Assembly (NCBI RefSeq): GCF_023715465.1
Contig: NZ_JAMBOE010000002.1
Location: 81,104-145,103 of the forward strand
DNA: 64,000 nucleotides
Direction of reading: 5' to 3'
Source: Paenibacillus macerans
GTDB taxonomy: Bacteria; Bacillota; Bacilli; Paenibacillales; Paenibacillaceae
The notes under the pieces are model-generated. The model had not been told where the DNA came from and made no database searches. It saw nothing but the letters and a program-made list of their open reading frames with translations. The translations under genes were made by a program, and so were the position numbers. Positions 24,913 to 33,542 of the stretch are shown one piece after another. Numbering within the stretch: the stretch's first letter is position 1; every line of letters begins with the position of its first letter.

Positions 24913-25833
24913 CTAAGCATGTATTTCCAGATCGATATCATTTTGATTTAATAACTTCAATAAATCGTTATGCAACCGCACAATTTCATTGTTTGCGCTA
25001 CTCGCATAATCCGGCAACATCATATCCTTAACCATTTTAGTCCGGAGCCATATCATAAAGAATAAATCCAAAATCAAATTAGGGAATTTAAGCACAATTT
25101 TGAGTGCTGACGGATTAATGGCAATGCCAGCTTTTTGGATTGCCTTTAAATACGTTTTTAAAGTGATTGTTATTTTATGTGCCGTTTTTCTGGTTTTAAC
25201 TGTTTTTTCATCAATGATCTTATCTTCAGAATGTAAAACACTAAGCATGGCAATGTCCGATACTGAATGTGTGATTAGATAAGCTTTCATATCATTATTA
25301 ATTGCGTAGGGAAGTTTTGCTGTTTCAAATAATTCTGCGAGGTTTTCTGCACGTTCTGTCACTAAACCATTAATTTCTCCAAACATAGTAGCCACTAGAA
25401 CCTTCGGTGGAAACCGGGCATACAAAATTCCATCTTTAATCTGTCCGCCGGCACTGGGGAAAGCTGGTAAAAGCCGATCTCCAACCATATCCAGCCACGA
25501 AGAAAATCCAATTGAATTGCTGATCATCGTAACAATATTTTTGCTTTGATTGTCTTTTAATGCTAACAGCGCTGATTCGGATCGATCGTAACGAACTGTA
25601 ACGAAAATAAAATCATATACATCATCATTTTCAAGCGTATCAATGACCTTTACTTTTATAGATTTAACCGCACCTTTTGCATAATAATGAAGGCCATTTT
25701 CTTTCAATGTTGTATATCTATTAGAACGCGCAAACAGAGGGACGTCAATTCCTGCTTCAATGAATTTGATTGCGTATGCGCTGCCTATAACACCTGCACC
25801 AAAAATTAAAACTCTATTTTGTTTTGCTGGCAT
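24913..25833 (-). CDS. Ketopantoate reductase-like (ApbA/PanE family) protein
   Basis: About 306 residues with an N-terminal Rossmann motif (LIFGAGVIGSAYAIKF), and TVRYDRSESALLAL plus MISNSIGF in the positions where PanE has its catalytic and NADP-contact segments. The usual catalytic Lys near residue 175 is not obvious, so the substrate may not be ketopantoate. The start at 25833 (MPAKQNRV) follows AGGGGTGG; an upstream in-frame ATG is less likely. It diverges from a TetR gene that probably represses it. Codons are more AT-rich than those of most genes in the window, which suggests acquisition. Confidence 0.8.
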   Translation of the reverse strand: MPAKQNRVLIFGAGVIGSAYAIKFIEAGIDVPLFARSNRYTTLKENGLHYYAKGAVKSIKVKVIDTLENDDVYDFIFVTVRYDRSESALLALKDNQSKNIVTMISNSIGFSSWLDMVGDRLLPAFPSAGGQIKDGILYARFPPKVLVATMFGEINGLVTERAENLAELFETAKLPYAINNDMKAYLITHSVSDIAMLSVLHSEDKIIDEKTVKTRKTAHKITITLKTYLKAIQKAGIAINPSALKIVLKFPNLILDLFFMIWLRTKMVKDMMLPDYASSANNEIVRLHNDLLKLLNQNDIDLEIHA

Positions 25834-25874
25834 AAAACCACCCCTATTTTTCAACATTTCCTTTTAATCATCAG

Positions 25875-25886
25875 ACAACATGTTGT
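25875..25886. promoter_or_regulatory. Palindromic operator candidate for the TetR protein
   Basis: ACAACA-TGTTGT is a perfect 12-base palindrome between the divergent PanE-like and TetR genes. It abuts a TATAAT (25886-25891) for the TetR gene, so binding there would autorepress. Confidence 0.55.
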
Positions 25887-25978
25887 ATAATGTGATCTTA
25901 GATCTTTATTATTCCTTTATCAACCATCAGTTTTTCATGATTTGTCGGATGATATTCTTGTTCGGATAGGGGGATAAA

Positions 25979-26527
25979 ATGAAAAAACAGCCAGAAACAA
26001 CGGAGAAAACAAAACAAATTTTTATAGATGTTTTTTGTGAGTTATATAGTCAAAAGCCGATTGAAAAAATCTCCATTCAAGAGATTGCGAATAAGTCAGG
26101 ATATAACCGCAGTACATTTTATCAATACTTTTCTGATATTTACGAACTGTTAGACTTTGTTGAAGATAATTTGTTGAACTACATAAAAGAAGAATTGGCG
26201 AATAAAGAGTTATCTATGCACACGGTCCAAAATGCGCTCCATTGTTTGGACAAAAGGGAGTATCTCTCGGTTCTCAGTGCCCTCCTGGGCGATTATGGAA
26301 GCACTCGGTTTTTAAATCGTTTAAAAAGGGAAATCGCCTTGGATAGATTGGAATTAAACATTCCGCAAAACCAGTCCATAACGCCGTACTTGATTGAGTT
26401 TTACCTCGCAACATCCATGTCTTTATTTCGTCTTTGGCTCCAGCGACAAAAGGATTTATCGTCAGAAGAATTTTTCAAGTTAGTGGACAACCTGTATACA
26501 AAGGGGATTACGCCCTATTCTAAATAA
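25979..26527 (+). CDS. TetR/AcrR-family regulator
   Basis: A 182-residue regulator with a clear N-terminal helix-turn-helix (ISIQEIANKSGYNRSTFYQYFSDIYELLDFVE). The C-terminal ligand domain resembles the TetR_C_8 type, with a short helix bundle. It is divergent from the PanE-like reductase gene, with a palindrome in the shared gap. The ATG follows AGGGGGATAAA. Like its neighbour it is AT-rich in codon use. The reductase gene is the most likely target. Confidence 0.88.
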   Translation: MKKQPETTEKTKQIFIDVFCELYSQKPIEKISIQEIANKSGYNRSTFYQYFSDIYELLDFVEDNLLNYIKEELANKELSMHTVQNALHCLDKREYLSVLSALLGDYGSTRFLNRLKREIALDRLELNIPQNQSITPYLIEFYLATSMSLFRLWLQRQKDLSSEEFFKLVDNLYTKGITPYSK

Positions 26528-26543
26528 TAAATCTACCATTCAA

Positions 26544-26593
26544 CAAAGATAAACGAACCTCAGGCGCTTATGCGCCGAGTTCGTCCATCTTTG
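26544..26593. terminator. Long imperfect hairpin between convergent genes
   Basis: CAAAGAT, ACGAAC and GGCGC arms (26544-26568) pair with GCGCC, GTTCGT-like and ATCTTTG (26572-26593) around a TTAT loop. It lies between the stops of the TetR gene and the SDR gene. Neither side has a strong T-run, so it may be a bidirectional but weak terminator. Confidence 0.5.
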
Positions 26594-26614
26594 TTCAGGC
26601 AACCTCTTTCATTA

Positions 26615-27352
26615 TTAATTGAAGCCGCCGTTTACGCGAATCGTCTGTCCCGTAATCCACCGGGCTTTGTCGCTGGTGAGCAGCTCGATTGCATTCGCGA
26701 TGTCCTCCGGTTCGCCAAGCCGTCCAAATGCGTTCATGCGGCGATACGAATCAATCTGCTCATCCGATTTGCCGTTTAAAAATAACTCGGTCGATACTTG
26801 CCCCGGCGCAATGCAATTAATGGTGATGTCTTTCGGACCGAACTCTTTTGCCAATTGGCGGGTCAACTGCTCGACCGCTCCTTTGGTTGCCGCGTATACG
26901 CTGTACGTCGGAAGCATCGCACCTGACACGGAGGTCGAGAAGTTGATGATCGTCCCGCCTTTCTCCATATGCTTCATCGCTTGCCCGCAGGCAAAATAAG
27001 TCCCTTTCACGTTAACGGCAAAATGCCGGTCAAACATCTCCTCCGTTACATCCTCTATTGCTTTGCACTCCATGATTCCGGCATTATTGACGAGAATGTC
27101 CACGCGCCCGAATTTCTCAAGCGTTCCGGAAAATAATGCTTCGACTTCGCTTACGTTGCCGACGTTAGCCCGGATGGCGATGGCTGCCCCGCCGGAATGC
27201 TCTATCGATTTTACGACCTCGTCCGCTTTCTCGGGATTCGAGGAATAATTGATAACCACTTTCGCTCCGGATTGGGCCAACTGGATGGCTATTTGCTTTC
27301 CAATCCCCCTAGACGCGCCGGTGACGATGGCCACTTTTCCATTCAATGTCAT
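26615..27352 (-). CDS. SDR-family oxidoreductase
   Basis: A 245-residue short-chain dehydrogenase with all classical motifs: TGASRGIGKQ, NNAGIM, catalytic serine in NFSTSVSG, YAATKGA (Tyr-x3-Lys), and IAPGQVSTE. It resembles FabG-like and 3-ketoacyl or glucose dehydrogenase members; the exact substrate is unknown. The start at 27352 (MTLNGK) has AAGGAGA eight bases upstream; a TTG two codons before is rejected. It diverges from the AraC-family gene at 27539, which is the probable regulator. Confidence 0.88.
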   Translation of the reverse strand: MTLNGKVAIVTGASRGIGKQIAIQLAQSGAKVVINYSSNPEKADEVVKSIEHSGGAAIAIRANVGNVSEVEALFSGTLEKFGRVDILVNNAGIMECKAIEDVTEEMFDRHFAVNVKGTYFACGQAMKHMEKGGTIINFSTSVSGAMLPTYSVYAATKGAVEQLTRQLAKEFGPKDITINCIAPGQVSTELFLNGKSDEQIDSYRRMNAFGRLGEPEDIANAIELLTSDKARWITGQTIRVNGGFN

Positions 27353-27538
27353 TCCCAATCTCTCCTTTTTTGAATTTTGGCTGAAACGATGACCGCCGGA
27401 TTTGACCTTGCAAGTTTATTATAATTAGAACCTGTATAAACCCGTTAGAACATACCTGTTCGATCCTTGCCTAATCCTCTTCGGTCTCGTTATTATAGAA
27501 GCAGATTATGTTATATATTCCGGAAGGAGTCCTTAGCC

Positions 27539-28471
27539 ATGGACCAAACGAATGAATCACAACGCATGGAGCAGGCCTTGCAGCAAATGGCGCGCTTGAT
27601 CCTGCGCCATGCTCCGCTTAACGGAACGCATCATACGGCCGTGCCTTCTTTGGCGCTCATGCATACCACCCGGCTGTCGGAACCGCTGGAGTCGGTGTAT
27701 AAACCATCCATTTGCGTTGTGGCGCAAGGAGCGAAAACGGCCATGCTGGCCGAAGAAATCTACCGGTACGATCCTTCCTATTATTTGGTCACCTCCGTCG
27801 AATTGCCGATCGTTGGCAAAATCATTGAAGCTTCGCCCGAGGTCCCTTATCTCAGCTTGAAGCTGGGCTTCGATGTCGACGTTATTCTGGATATCGTGAA
27901 AGAGATGAACCTTCCGGCGGCCACTCCCGCTGAGTCCCGCGGCATAACCGTAAACCAAACGTCCTCCGCGTTACTGGAAGCCCTTGTGCGGCTCTTGCAG
28001 CTGCTGGATACGCCTAAGGACATTCCGATCCTGGCTCCGCTCATTACCCGCGAAATTTTGTACCGGGTGCTGCAAAGCGAGCAAGGCGCACTTATCCAAC
28101 AATTCGCGATTATCGGCAGCCATGCGTACAACATCGCGCAGGCGATCCAGGTGATTAACCGGCAATACAACCGTCCGCTCCTGATGGAGGAACTGGCAAA
28201 GTCCGTGAACATGAGCACGTCGGCGTTTCATAAACATTTCAAGCGCGTTACGGCGATGAGCCCCTTGCAATACCAGAAAACAGTGCGTTTACAAGAAGCG
28301 CGGCGTTTGATGTTGACGGAAGCGATGCAGGCCTCCGACGCTGCCTTCCACGTTGGCTATGAAAGCCCGTCTCAGTTCAGCCGGGAATATGCCCGGATGT
28401 ATGGACGTCCGCCGATGATGGATGTTCAGGAACTTATCGGTTCGTTAGCGGACTCCAATGTGCTTGGTTAA
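27539..28471 (+). CDS. AraC-family regulator (AraC_N type)
   Basis: The 310-residue protein has an N-terminal AraC_N domain (VYKPSICVVAQGAKTAMLAEEIYRYDPSYYLVTSVELPIVG region, residues about 55-150) and two helix-turn-helices near the C-terminus (MEELAKSVNMSTSAFHKHF and ASDAAFHVGYESPSQFSREYARM). The ATG at 27539 has GGAAGGAG nine bases upstream; an upstream in-frame extension of 24 codons is not supported. It is divergent from an SDR oxidoreductase, a common arrangement in which the regulator activates the SDR in response to a small molecule. Confidence 0.88.
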   Translation: MDQTNESQRMEQALQQMARLILRHAPLNGTHHTAVPSLALMHTTRLSEPLESVYKPSICVVAQGAKTAMLAEEIYRYDPSYYLVTSVELPIVGKIIEASPEVPYLSLKLGFDVDVILDIVKEMNLPAATPAESRGITVNQTSSALLEALVRLLQLLDTPKDIPILAPLITREILYRVLQSEQGALIQQFAIIGSHAYNIAQAIQVINRQYNRPLLMEELAKSVNMSTSAFHKHFKRVTAMSPLQYQKTVRLQEARRLMLTEAMQASDAAFHVGYESPSQFSREYARMYGRPPMMDVQELIGSLADSNVLG

Positions 28472-28484
28472 AGCGAGGCCCGCT

Positions 28485-29825
28485 CTATGTCCGAGGGGGA
28501 GGTACAGTCACCGGAATCCAACCTGCCAGCAGCGCTCCCCCTTCCGGATGGTTGCTTGCGGTAAGTTCACCTCCATGCCGCCTGACAATTCTTCGTGAAA
28601 TGGTCAGCCCTAATCCGCTGCCCCCAGTGGAACGGCTTCGGGATGTTTCCCCGCGATATAGAGGTTCGAAAACGCGCCCCAGTTCTTCCGAAGAGAAGCC
28701 CGGACCCGTGTCACGGATCGTAAATTTTACTTTATCGCCCTCTTGATCACTTTGAACAACAATTTCACCGCCATTAGGGGTATGTCTGACGGAATTATCC
28801 AACAGATTGTTTATGGCGCGCTCCAAAAGGTGCGCGTCACCGCTAATCAGCAAATCGTCCGCAGCATGGTTTGAGATCGAGATTTGTTTTTGCCGGGCCA
28901 GCGGGCTCAGACTGTCCATCGACTTCTGGAGTATAAGTTTAAAATCAACCGTTTTGTTGTTCAGTTCCGCCTCCAAATACTCCATCTTTGTAAAGGTGAA
29001 CAGATCCTCGATGAGACGGTCCAATTGCGCCGATTTTTCCTTGCAAACCGCTAAGTACTTTGCCATTTTCTCCGGCGATTCCGCGATGCCTTGCTCCAAA
29101 CCGTCCAAATAGCCGCGTAACGCGAACAACGGTGTCCGTAAATCATGTGCGACCGCGGAAATCACAAATCGGCGTTCTTCCTCCAATTCCACTTGTTTCC
29201 GGTACGACTTCTGCAGCCCATTTACCATCACTGCAAAGCCGTCGCGGACTTCAGCGATTTCCGTAATCCTGGACCGGGGCAACCGTACATCCCAATCTCC
29301 TGCGGCAATTTGCCGGGCTGCATTGGCCATTTTCTCGAGCGGCTTAAGCAGGAACCTCCGCATTTCAACAGCGATAATAAAGAAAGCCAATAAAAATCCG
29401 GCAAACGCTGAAATCATTTGAACGGTATTTGACTTGGGCAGGTAAATGACCACTCTTCCCAGCAAACGGCCGTCCTCGATGATGGAAAACCGTTCCGTTG
29501 ACCGCAGAGAGCCGCGGCGCTCCGGATTGGACCGGTAAATCTCCTGCTCCGACGCAGAAAAAATGTCTGCATCCATATTCGCTTTCCGCAGCTCTTCATG
29601 CAACTGCTTTTGCCAAGCGGAATCCTTCCACTTGTCCGAACCGCTTTCAATCCGATGAATGATCCCGGTTAATTGTGCTTGCAGCGCTTTATTTTGCAGC
29701 CCGCTGTTGGAGATGCTAAACGTTTTGGTTTCCATAAAGTGAGCTGTGAGAAAAAAGATCCACGGCAATGACAGGATAAACAAGAAGCAAAGCAAAGTAA
29801 ACGTACGGATGCGAAGTGTTCTCAT
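28485..29825 (-). CDS. Sensor histidine kinase
   Basis: A 446-residue membrane kinase. Two transmembrane helices (about 8-30 and 145-165) bracket an extracytoplasmic sensor of about 110 residues. A HAMP domain follows, then the H box VAHDLRTPLFAL with the phosphoryl His, an N box NNLLDNSVRHTPNGG, and G boxes DTGPGFSSEE and GGSGLGLTI. The start at 29825 is one base after the response regulator stop, with GGGAGGATAAA ahead. An ATG five codons earlier overlaps the regulator. It works with the OmpR-type regulator immediately upstream. Signal unknown. Confidence 0.92.
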   Translation of the reverse strand: MRTLRIRTFTLLCFLFILSLPWIFFLTAHFMETKTFSISNSGLQNKALQAQLTGIIHRIESGSDKWKDSAWQKQLHEELRKANMDADIFSASEQEIYRSNPERRGSLRSTERFSIIEDGRLLGRVVIYLPKSNTVQMISAFAGFLLAFFIIAVEMRRFLLKPLEKMANAARQIAAGDWDVRLPRSRITEIAEVRDGFAVMVNGLQKSYRKQVELEEERRFVISAVAHDLRTPLFALRGYLDGLEQGIAESPEKMAKYLAVCKEKSAQLDRLIEDLFTFTKMEYLEAELNNKTVDFKLILQKSMDSLSPLARQKQISISNHAADDLLISGDAHLLERAINNLLDNSVRHTPNGGEIVVQSDQEGDKVKFTIRDTGPGFSSEELGRVFEPLYRGETSRSRSTGGSGLGLTISRRIVRRHGGELTASNHPEGGALLAGWIPVTVPPPRT

Positions 29826-29826
29826 T

Positions 29827-30513
29827 TTATCCTCCCTCAAAGCGATACCCTATTCCCCATACGTTCACCAGGTATTCCGGATGGTTCGGATCAGACTCGA
29901 TTTTCTCGCGCAGCCGGCTGAGATGGACGCGAATCGTATGGCGATCGCCTACCCCGTCCCAAAATTTTGCCAGCAATTGTTCATATGTAAACACATGTCT
30001 CGGGTGCTCGGCGAATAGTCGCAACAGGTCATATTCCTTTGGCGTCAGCACGACGTCCTTCCCATCTGCCAGCACTTCTCTGGTGGACAAGTTTAACTTG
30101 ATGCGGCCATAATCGAGGATGCTTCCGTCCATTTGCCGGCCCGAAGCGGTTCGCCGCAATACGGCTTTGACCCTGGCCACGATCTCTCCGGGCGAAGCGG
30201 TTTTGACGATATAGTCATCGCCGCCGAGCGTCAGGCCGCGAATCTTGTCCACATCATCGCTGCGCGCGCTAAGGAACAGGATCGGCACGTTGCTCTCCGC
30301 CCGAATCCGGCGGCATAACTCAAATCCATTTTGCCCCGGCATCATGATGTCAAGCACGATACAATCGATGATTCTTTGTTCAAACAAGGCCCATGCTTCA
30401 GCGGCGTCACCCGCGGTAACCACTTGAAAATGATCGTTCTCCAAAAAGTCCCTTAATAGTTCAACGATACTGCGGTCGTCGTCAACAACGAGGATCGTAT
30501 GTAATGCGCTCAT
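29827..30513 (-). CDS. OmpR-family response regulator
   Basis: The 228-residue protein has a receiver domain, with acidic pocket VVDDDRS, the phosphoacceptor Asp in VLDIMMPG, and Lys in the VKTASP region (an unusual T-A-S-P context where K-P-F is normal), followed by a winged helix (YDLLRLFAEHPRHVFTYEQLL). First gene of a two-gene operon with the kinase. Three TTTTGTGA direct repeats lie in the gap upstream and may be its own binding sites. Confidence 0.92.
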   Translation of the reverse strand: MSALHTILVVDDDRSIVELLRDFLENDHFQVVTAGDAAEAWALFEQRIIDCIVLDIMMPGQNGFELCRRIRAESNVPILFLSARSDDVDKIRGLTLGGDDYIVKTASPGEIVARVKAVLRRTASGRQMDGSILDYGRIKLNLSTREVLADGKDVVLTPKEYDLLRLFAEHPRHVFTYEQLLAKFWDGVGDRHTIRVHLSRLREKIESDPNHPEYLVNVWGIGYRFEGG

Positions 30514-30546
30514 GAATATCCCACCTTCATCCCCTAGTTTATCATT

Positions 30547-30605
30547 TTTTGTGAAAGTGCTGACAATTCCCTATGTTTTGTGATGGTTTGTTTATTGTTT
30601 TGTGA
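30547..30605. promoter_or_regulatory. Three direct repeats of TTTTGTGA (possible response-regulator box)
   Basis: TTTTGTGA occurs at 30547, 30576 and 30598 (spacings of 29 and 22 bases) in the divergent gap between the response regulator and the DJ-1 fusion gene. OmpR-type regulators often bind direct repeats on one helix face. No other such cluster was noticed in this window. Confidence 0.5.
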
Positions 30606-30676
30606 CCTTTTTGCAGCTTGGTTTGAGATATTCGTTTGTTATGATTTTATTTACTTTGAATTAGGAGGATTTACTG

Positions 30677-31711
30677 ATGCTAACCGTGCAAATTGTGTTG
30701 TTTGACGGCTTCGACCTGTTGGATGCCATCGCGCCTTACGAGGTGTTTAGCGCTGCCGGCATGCATGCCGAAAACGCAGTGAGCGTAGAGTTCGTCACCG
30801 CCGAAGGGCCAAGATCCGTGACCAGTGGTGTCAACGGGTTAAAAATTGAAGCCAGCGGCCGGCTTAATCCGCAGCAGGCGGGGATCATTCTCGTGCCTGG
30901 CGCGGCGGGGGACGTCGAAGGAGACAGCCCTGATTCGATCCCGGCCATTTTGAGCAGAACGGCGCAAACGGAATTGACCGGACTGATGGAGCAAGCCTTT
31001 AGGCAACAAGACATCATCGTCGCCACCGTATGCGGCGGTTCCCTGCTGCTGGCCATGGGAGGGCTGCTGGAAGGCAGACAAGCGGTAACCCACCATATGG
31101 GCATGGATGTACTTGGCGCAACCGGAGCGATTCCTGTCCACGCACGTGTGGTGGATGACGGCAACCTCGTTTCCGGCGGCGGCGTAACTTCCGGACTCGA
31201 TGTAGCGCTGTATCTGGTGGAACGTGAACTTGGACCGCGTATCGCCCACGCGATAGAGCAGTTGTTCGAATTCGAACGGAGGGGGACGGTCTGGAAAGAA
31301 ACCGGACTGGCGCCCGGTGGACAGAAGCAAAAGGCAGCCGACGAACCAAACGACGCGGCGGACAAAGCGAAAGCGGCTTATACCGCTGGGGATAACCAAA
31401 TCACCCAGGCATCCGTCTTCGACGGGGACTGGGATGCGATGATCGCTACACCTGTGGGGAAAATGCAGATAAAGCTCTCCATCTCAACAAGCAGCGGAGT
31501 AATCCAAGGTAACGCAATTCAAGGGGATGAGACAGTCCCGTTTTTGGACCCCTTCCTGCAGGACAACAAACTTACCTGGTCGCTGCGAATCACAAAACCG
31601 ATGCGCTTAAATCTGAAATTCGAAGCCATCGTAGACGGAGATGACATGATCGGTGTCGCCAAAGCCGGCATGCTGCCGTCATCCAAACTAAGCGGAAAGC
31701 GGGCTTCTTGA
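30677..31711 (+). CDS. DJ-1/PfpI-family protein fused to a C-terminal beta-rich domain
   Basis: Residues 1-200 form a DJ-1/PfpI (class I glutamine amidotransferase-like) domain with the nucleophilic elbow ATVCGGS (Cys119) and the usual AVTHH two strands later. A low-complexity Ala/Lys linker (about 210-235) leads to a C-terminal domain of about 105 residues (WDAMIATPVGKMQIKLSIS and later strands) that looks like an eight-stranded barrel. Such fusions are rarely named. Biological role could be stress-related or as an unusual hydrolase; the DJ-1 part resembles ThiJ/YdeA. GGAGG lies before the ATG. The gene diverges from the two-component system and is followed by a DUF2306 gene. Confidence 0.82.
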   Translation: MLTVQIVLFDGFDLLDAIAPYEVFSAAGMHAENAVSVEFVTAEGPRSVTSGVNGLKIEASGRLNPQQAGIILVPGAAGDVEGDSPDSIPAILSRTAQTELTGLMEQAFRQQDIIVATVCGGSLLLAMGGLLEGRQAVTHHMGMDVLGATGAIPVHARVVDDGNLVSGGGVTSGLDVALYLVERELGPRIAHAIEQLFEFERRGTVWKETGLAPGGQKQKAADEPNDAADKAKAAYTAGDNQITQASVFDGDWDAMIATPVGKMQIKLSISTSSGVIQGNAIQGDETVPFLDPFLQDNKLTWSLRITKPMRLNLKFEAIVDGDDMIGVAKAGMLPSSKLSGKRAS

Positions 31712-31724
31712 GCCGGGGGATCAC

Positions 31725-32345
31725 ATGAACAAACGCAAAACATTATACGGAATTCTGGCCGTAATCGGGACCCTGTTTATCATTCACACCTTGGTGAAAA
31801 ACTATGGGATCGATCCGGGAGCCACGGAATTTTTAAGCCATAAAACCGGTTTGAAACGCGAGCTTAATCTTCCCGTTTGGTTAAACGTGATGTATGTTCA
31901 CGTTGCTTTTGCCTGCATCGCCATGGCGGCGGGACTGCTCAACTTCTCCAAGCGAATCTTTGAAAAAAGCCGCAGGTTTCATCGCATTAACGGCTACGTT
32001 TACATCGTGTCCGTACTGCTTGTCGTGTTGACTTCCGGATACATGGCGCCTTACGCCACTGGCGGTAGAATCGGCAGCATGGGATTTAATGCGCTGAATC
32101 TGCTCTGGCTGTTTATCACGATGATGGCGCTCGTCCAAATCAAAAGAAAACAGACGGGTCGGCACCGGAAATGGATGATCCGAAGCTATGCCTTTTGTTT
32201 TACGAATATGTTGATTCATCTTATCACCACCCTATTTCATCAGGGGGTTGGTCTTGTTTACGCAACCAGCTACACCATAGGCGTTTATGGCTCCATCGTG
32301 CTGCTGCTGATCATTCCCGGCATCATCATTAGAATGAATCGCTAG
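31725..32345 (+). CDS. DUF2306 membrane protein
   Basis: A 206-residue protein with about six transmembrane helices and the conserved His-containing pattern of DUF2306 (HVAFACIAMAAGLLNF, RFHRINGYVYI, RHRKWMIRSYA). Function is unknown. It starts 13 bases after the DJ-1 fusion gene and is probably co-transcribed with it. Its stop lies four bases from the convergent gerC-type stop. Confidence 0.83.
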   Translation: MNKRKTLYGILAVIGTLFIIHTLVKNYGIDPGATEFLSHKTGLKRELNLPVWLNVMYVHVAFACIAMAAGLLNFSKRIFEKSRRFHRINGYVYIVSVLLVVLTSGYMAPYATGGRIGSMGFNALNLLWLFITMMALVQIKRKQTGRHRKWMIRSYAFCFTNMLIHLITTLFHQGVGLVYATSYTIGVYGSIVLLLIIPGIIIRMNR

Positions 32346-32348
32346 GGT

Positions 32349-33542
32349 TTATTTTGTGGATGATCCGTAATCCGTGATTGTAAATTGGATATCAAAGGTT
32401 ACCGGCGTTTGACTGAACACGTCGTCCCAATGGTCCTCCACCTTTTTCCAGTATTTCGGTTGCTGAATCTTTAGCTTATCACCGAATCCGGCCACTTCAA
32501 CTTTGTATTTTGACTGCATTTTTTGCAATGTTGTCTCGAGCATTTGGGACAACTTTTTTTCGAATATCTTCTTCACCTTGTCCTGATATTCGATTTTGGA
32601 CGGATCCTCGGAAACATCCCAGTTTTCGATGATCCGCCCTTCCGACTCAAGCTTTACATGAAACGAAGGCCGATTATCCCGCACCTCAGAGGTTATTTTG
32701 CTCTTCATGGATTCAACCTCATACGTGATCGGTTCATTTCGCCAGTCATAGCTTTTAATAGCTCCGCCTTGTACTTCGCCTTTGATCCAGGAAATGCTCT
32801 CCACATCCGTTTGGTCCAGCGAACCGATCCATTTTCCGGTCTCCCCTTTAATAATACCCGCACCCGAAAATTCCGTCTCGCCATCCCCTGCCACAACCTC
32901 CTGCAGGATAAAGCTCCGCTTGGAGCCCAGCAGACTATCCAGCCTGGTCAGATTAACCTCCTTTAAGATTTTACCGGTTCTAAAATGGCCGCGCAGCAGG
33001 TCCTTCAACTTGAAGGCCGGGATTTCGCCGGGTTGTCCCGCTTCAAACGTATCCCGCGCCAGCCCTTGGCTGAGCAGCACAATACAGCTCGGGCGAATAT
33101 CGTTATCGCGAAGCACGAATTCCAGCAGTTTGTCCAAGTTTTGCTTTTGGACAAGCTCGGTGGAGATGACGATCACCTTCAGATGGTGGCCGATCACCGC
33201 GCGCTCCCGGCGAACCGAATACTGCCGCATAATCTCGAACAGCGAGTCGCCTGTTTCCGATGTATTCAGAAATTCCGGCCCCTTCCCTTTCCCCTCTTGT
33301 TGTTTGCCGCTGCCGGAGGTTTTCATCGGGACGATCTGGACGGTGGCCGTCATCAGATTTCGCTTAGGATAACTTCCCCCTTGCTTCTCCAACTGCTGTT
33401 CAATCGATGTCGGCTTCCCTAAGTCCAAAGCCAATCCGACGTACATGCTTAAATCTTCAATTTCTTTACTGCTCCAGCACCCCGTTTGCGTCACAAGCAA
33501 TCCGGCGGCAACAAACAGGGACAGAATACGCCGTCTACGCAT
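32349..33542 (-). CDS. GerC-type germinant receptor lipoprotein
   Basis: The 397-residue protein is the C subunit of a spore germinant receptor. A lipobox LVTQTGC follows the hydrophobic signal (residues about 6-22), and the GerAC family core is clear, including RRERAVIGHHLKVIVIS and VVAGDGETEFSGAGII. It sits on the outer face of the inner spore membrane and helps nutrient germinants trigger germination. The ATG overlaps the end of gerB by eight bases. Third gene of the A-B-C operon. Confidence 0.92.
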   Translation of the reverse strand: MRRRRILSLFVAAGLLVTQTGCWSSKEIEDLSMYVGLALDLGKPTSIEQQLEKQGGSYPKRNLMTATVQIVPMKTSGSGKQQEGKGKGPEFLNTSETGDSLFEIMRQYSVRRERAVIGHHLKVIVISTELVQKQNLDKLLEFVLRDNDIRPSCIVLLSQGLARDTFEAGQPGEIPAFKLKDLLRGHFRTGKILKEVNLTRLDSLLGSKRSFILQEVVAGDGETEFSGAGIIKGETGKWIGSLDQTDVESISWIKGEVQGGAIKSYDWRNEPITYEVESMKSKITSEVRDNRPSFHVKLESEGRIIENWDVSEDPSKIEYQDKVKKIFEKKLSQMLETTLQKMQSKYKVEVAGFGDKLKIQQPKYWKKVEDHWDDVFSQTPVTFDIQFTITDYGSSTK

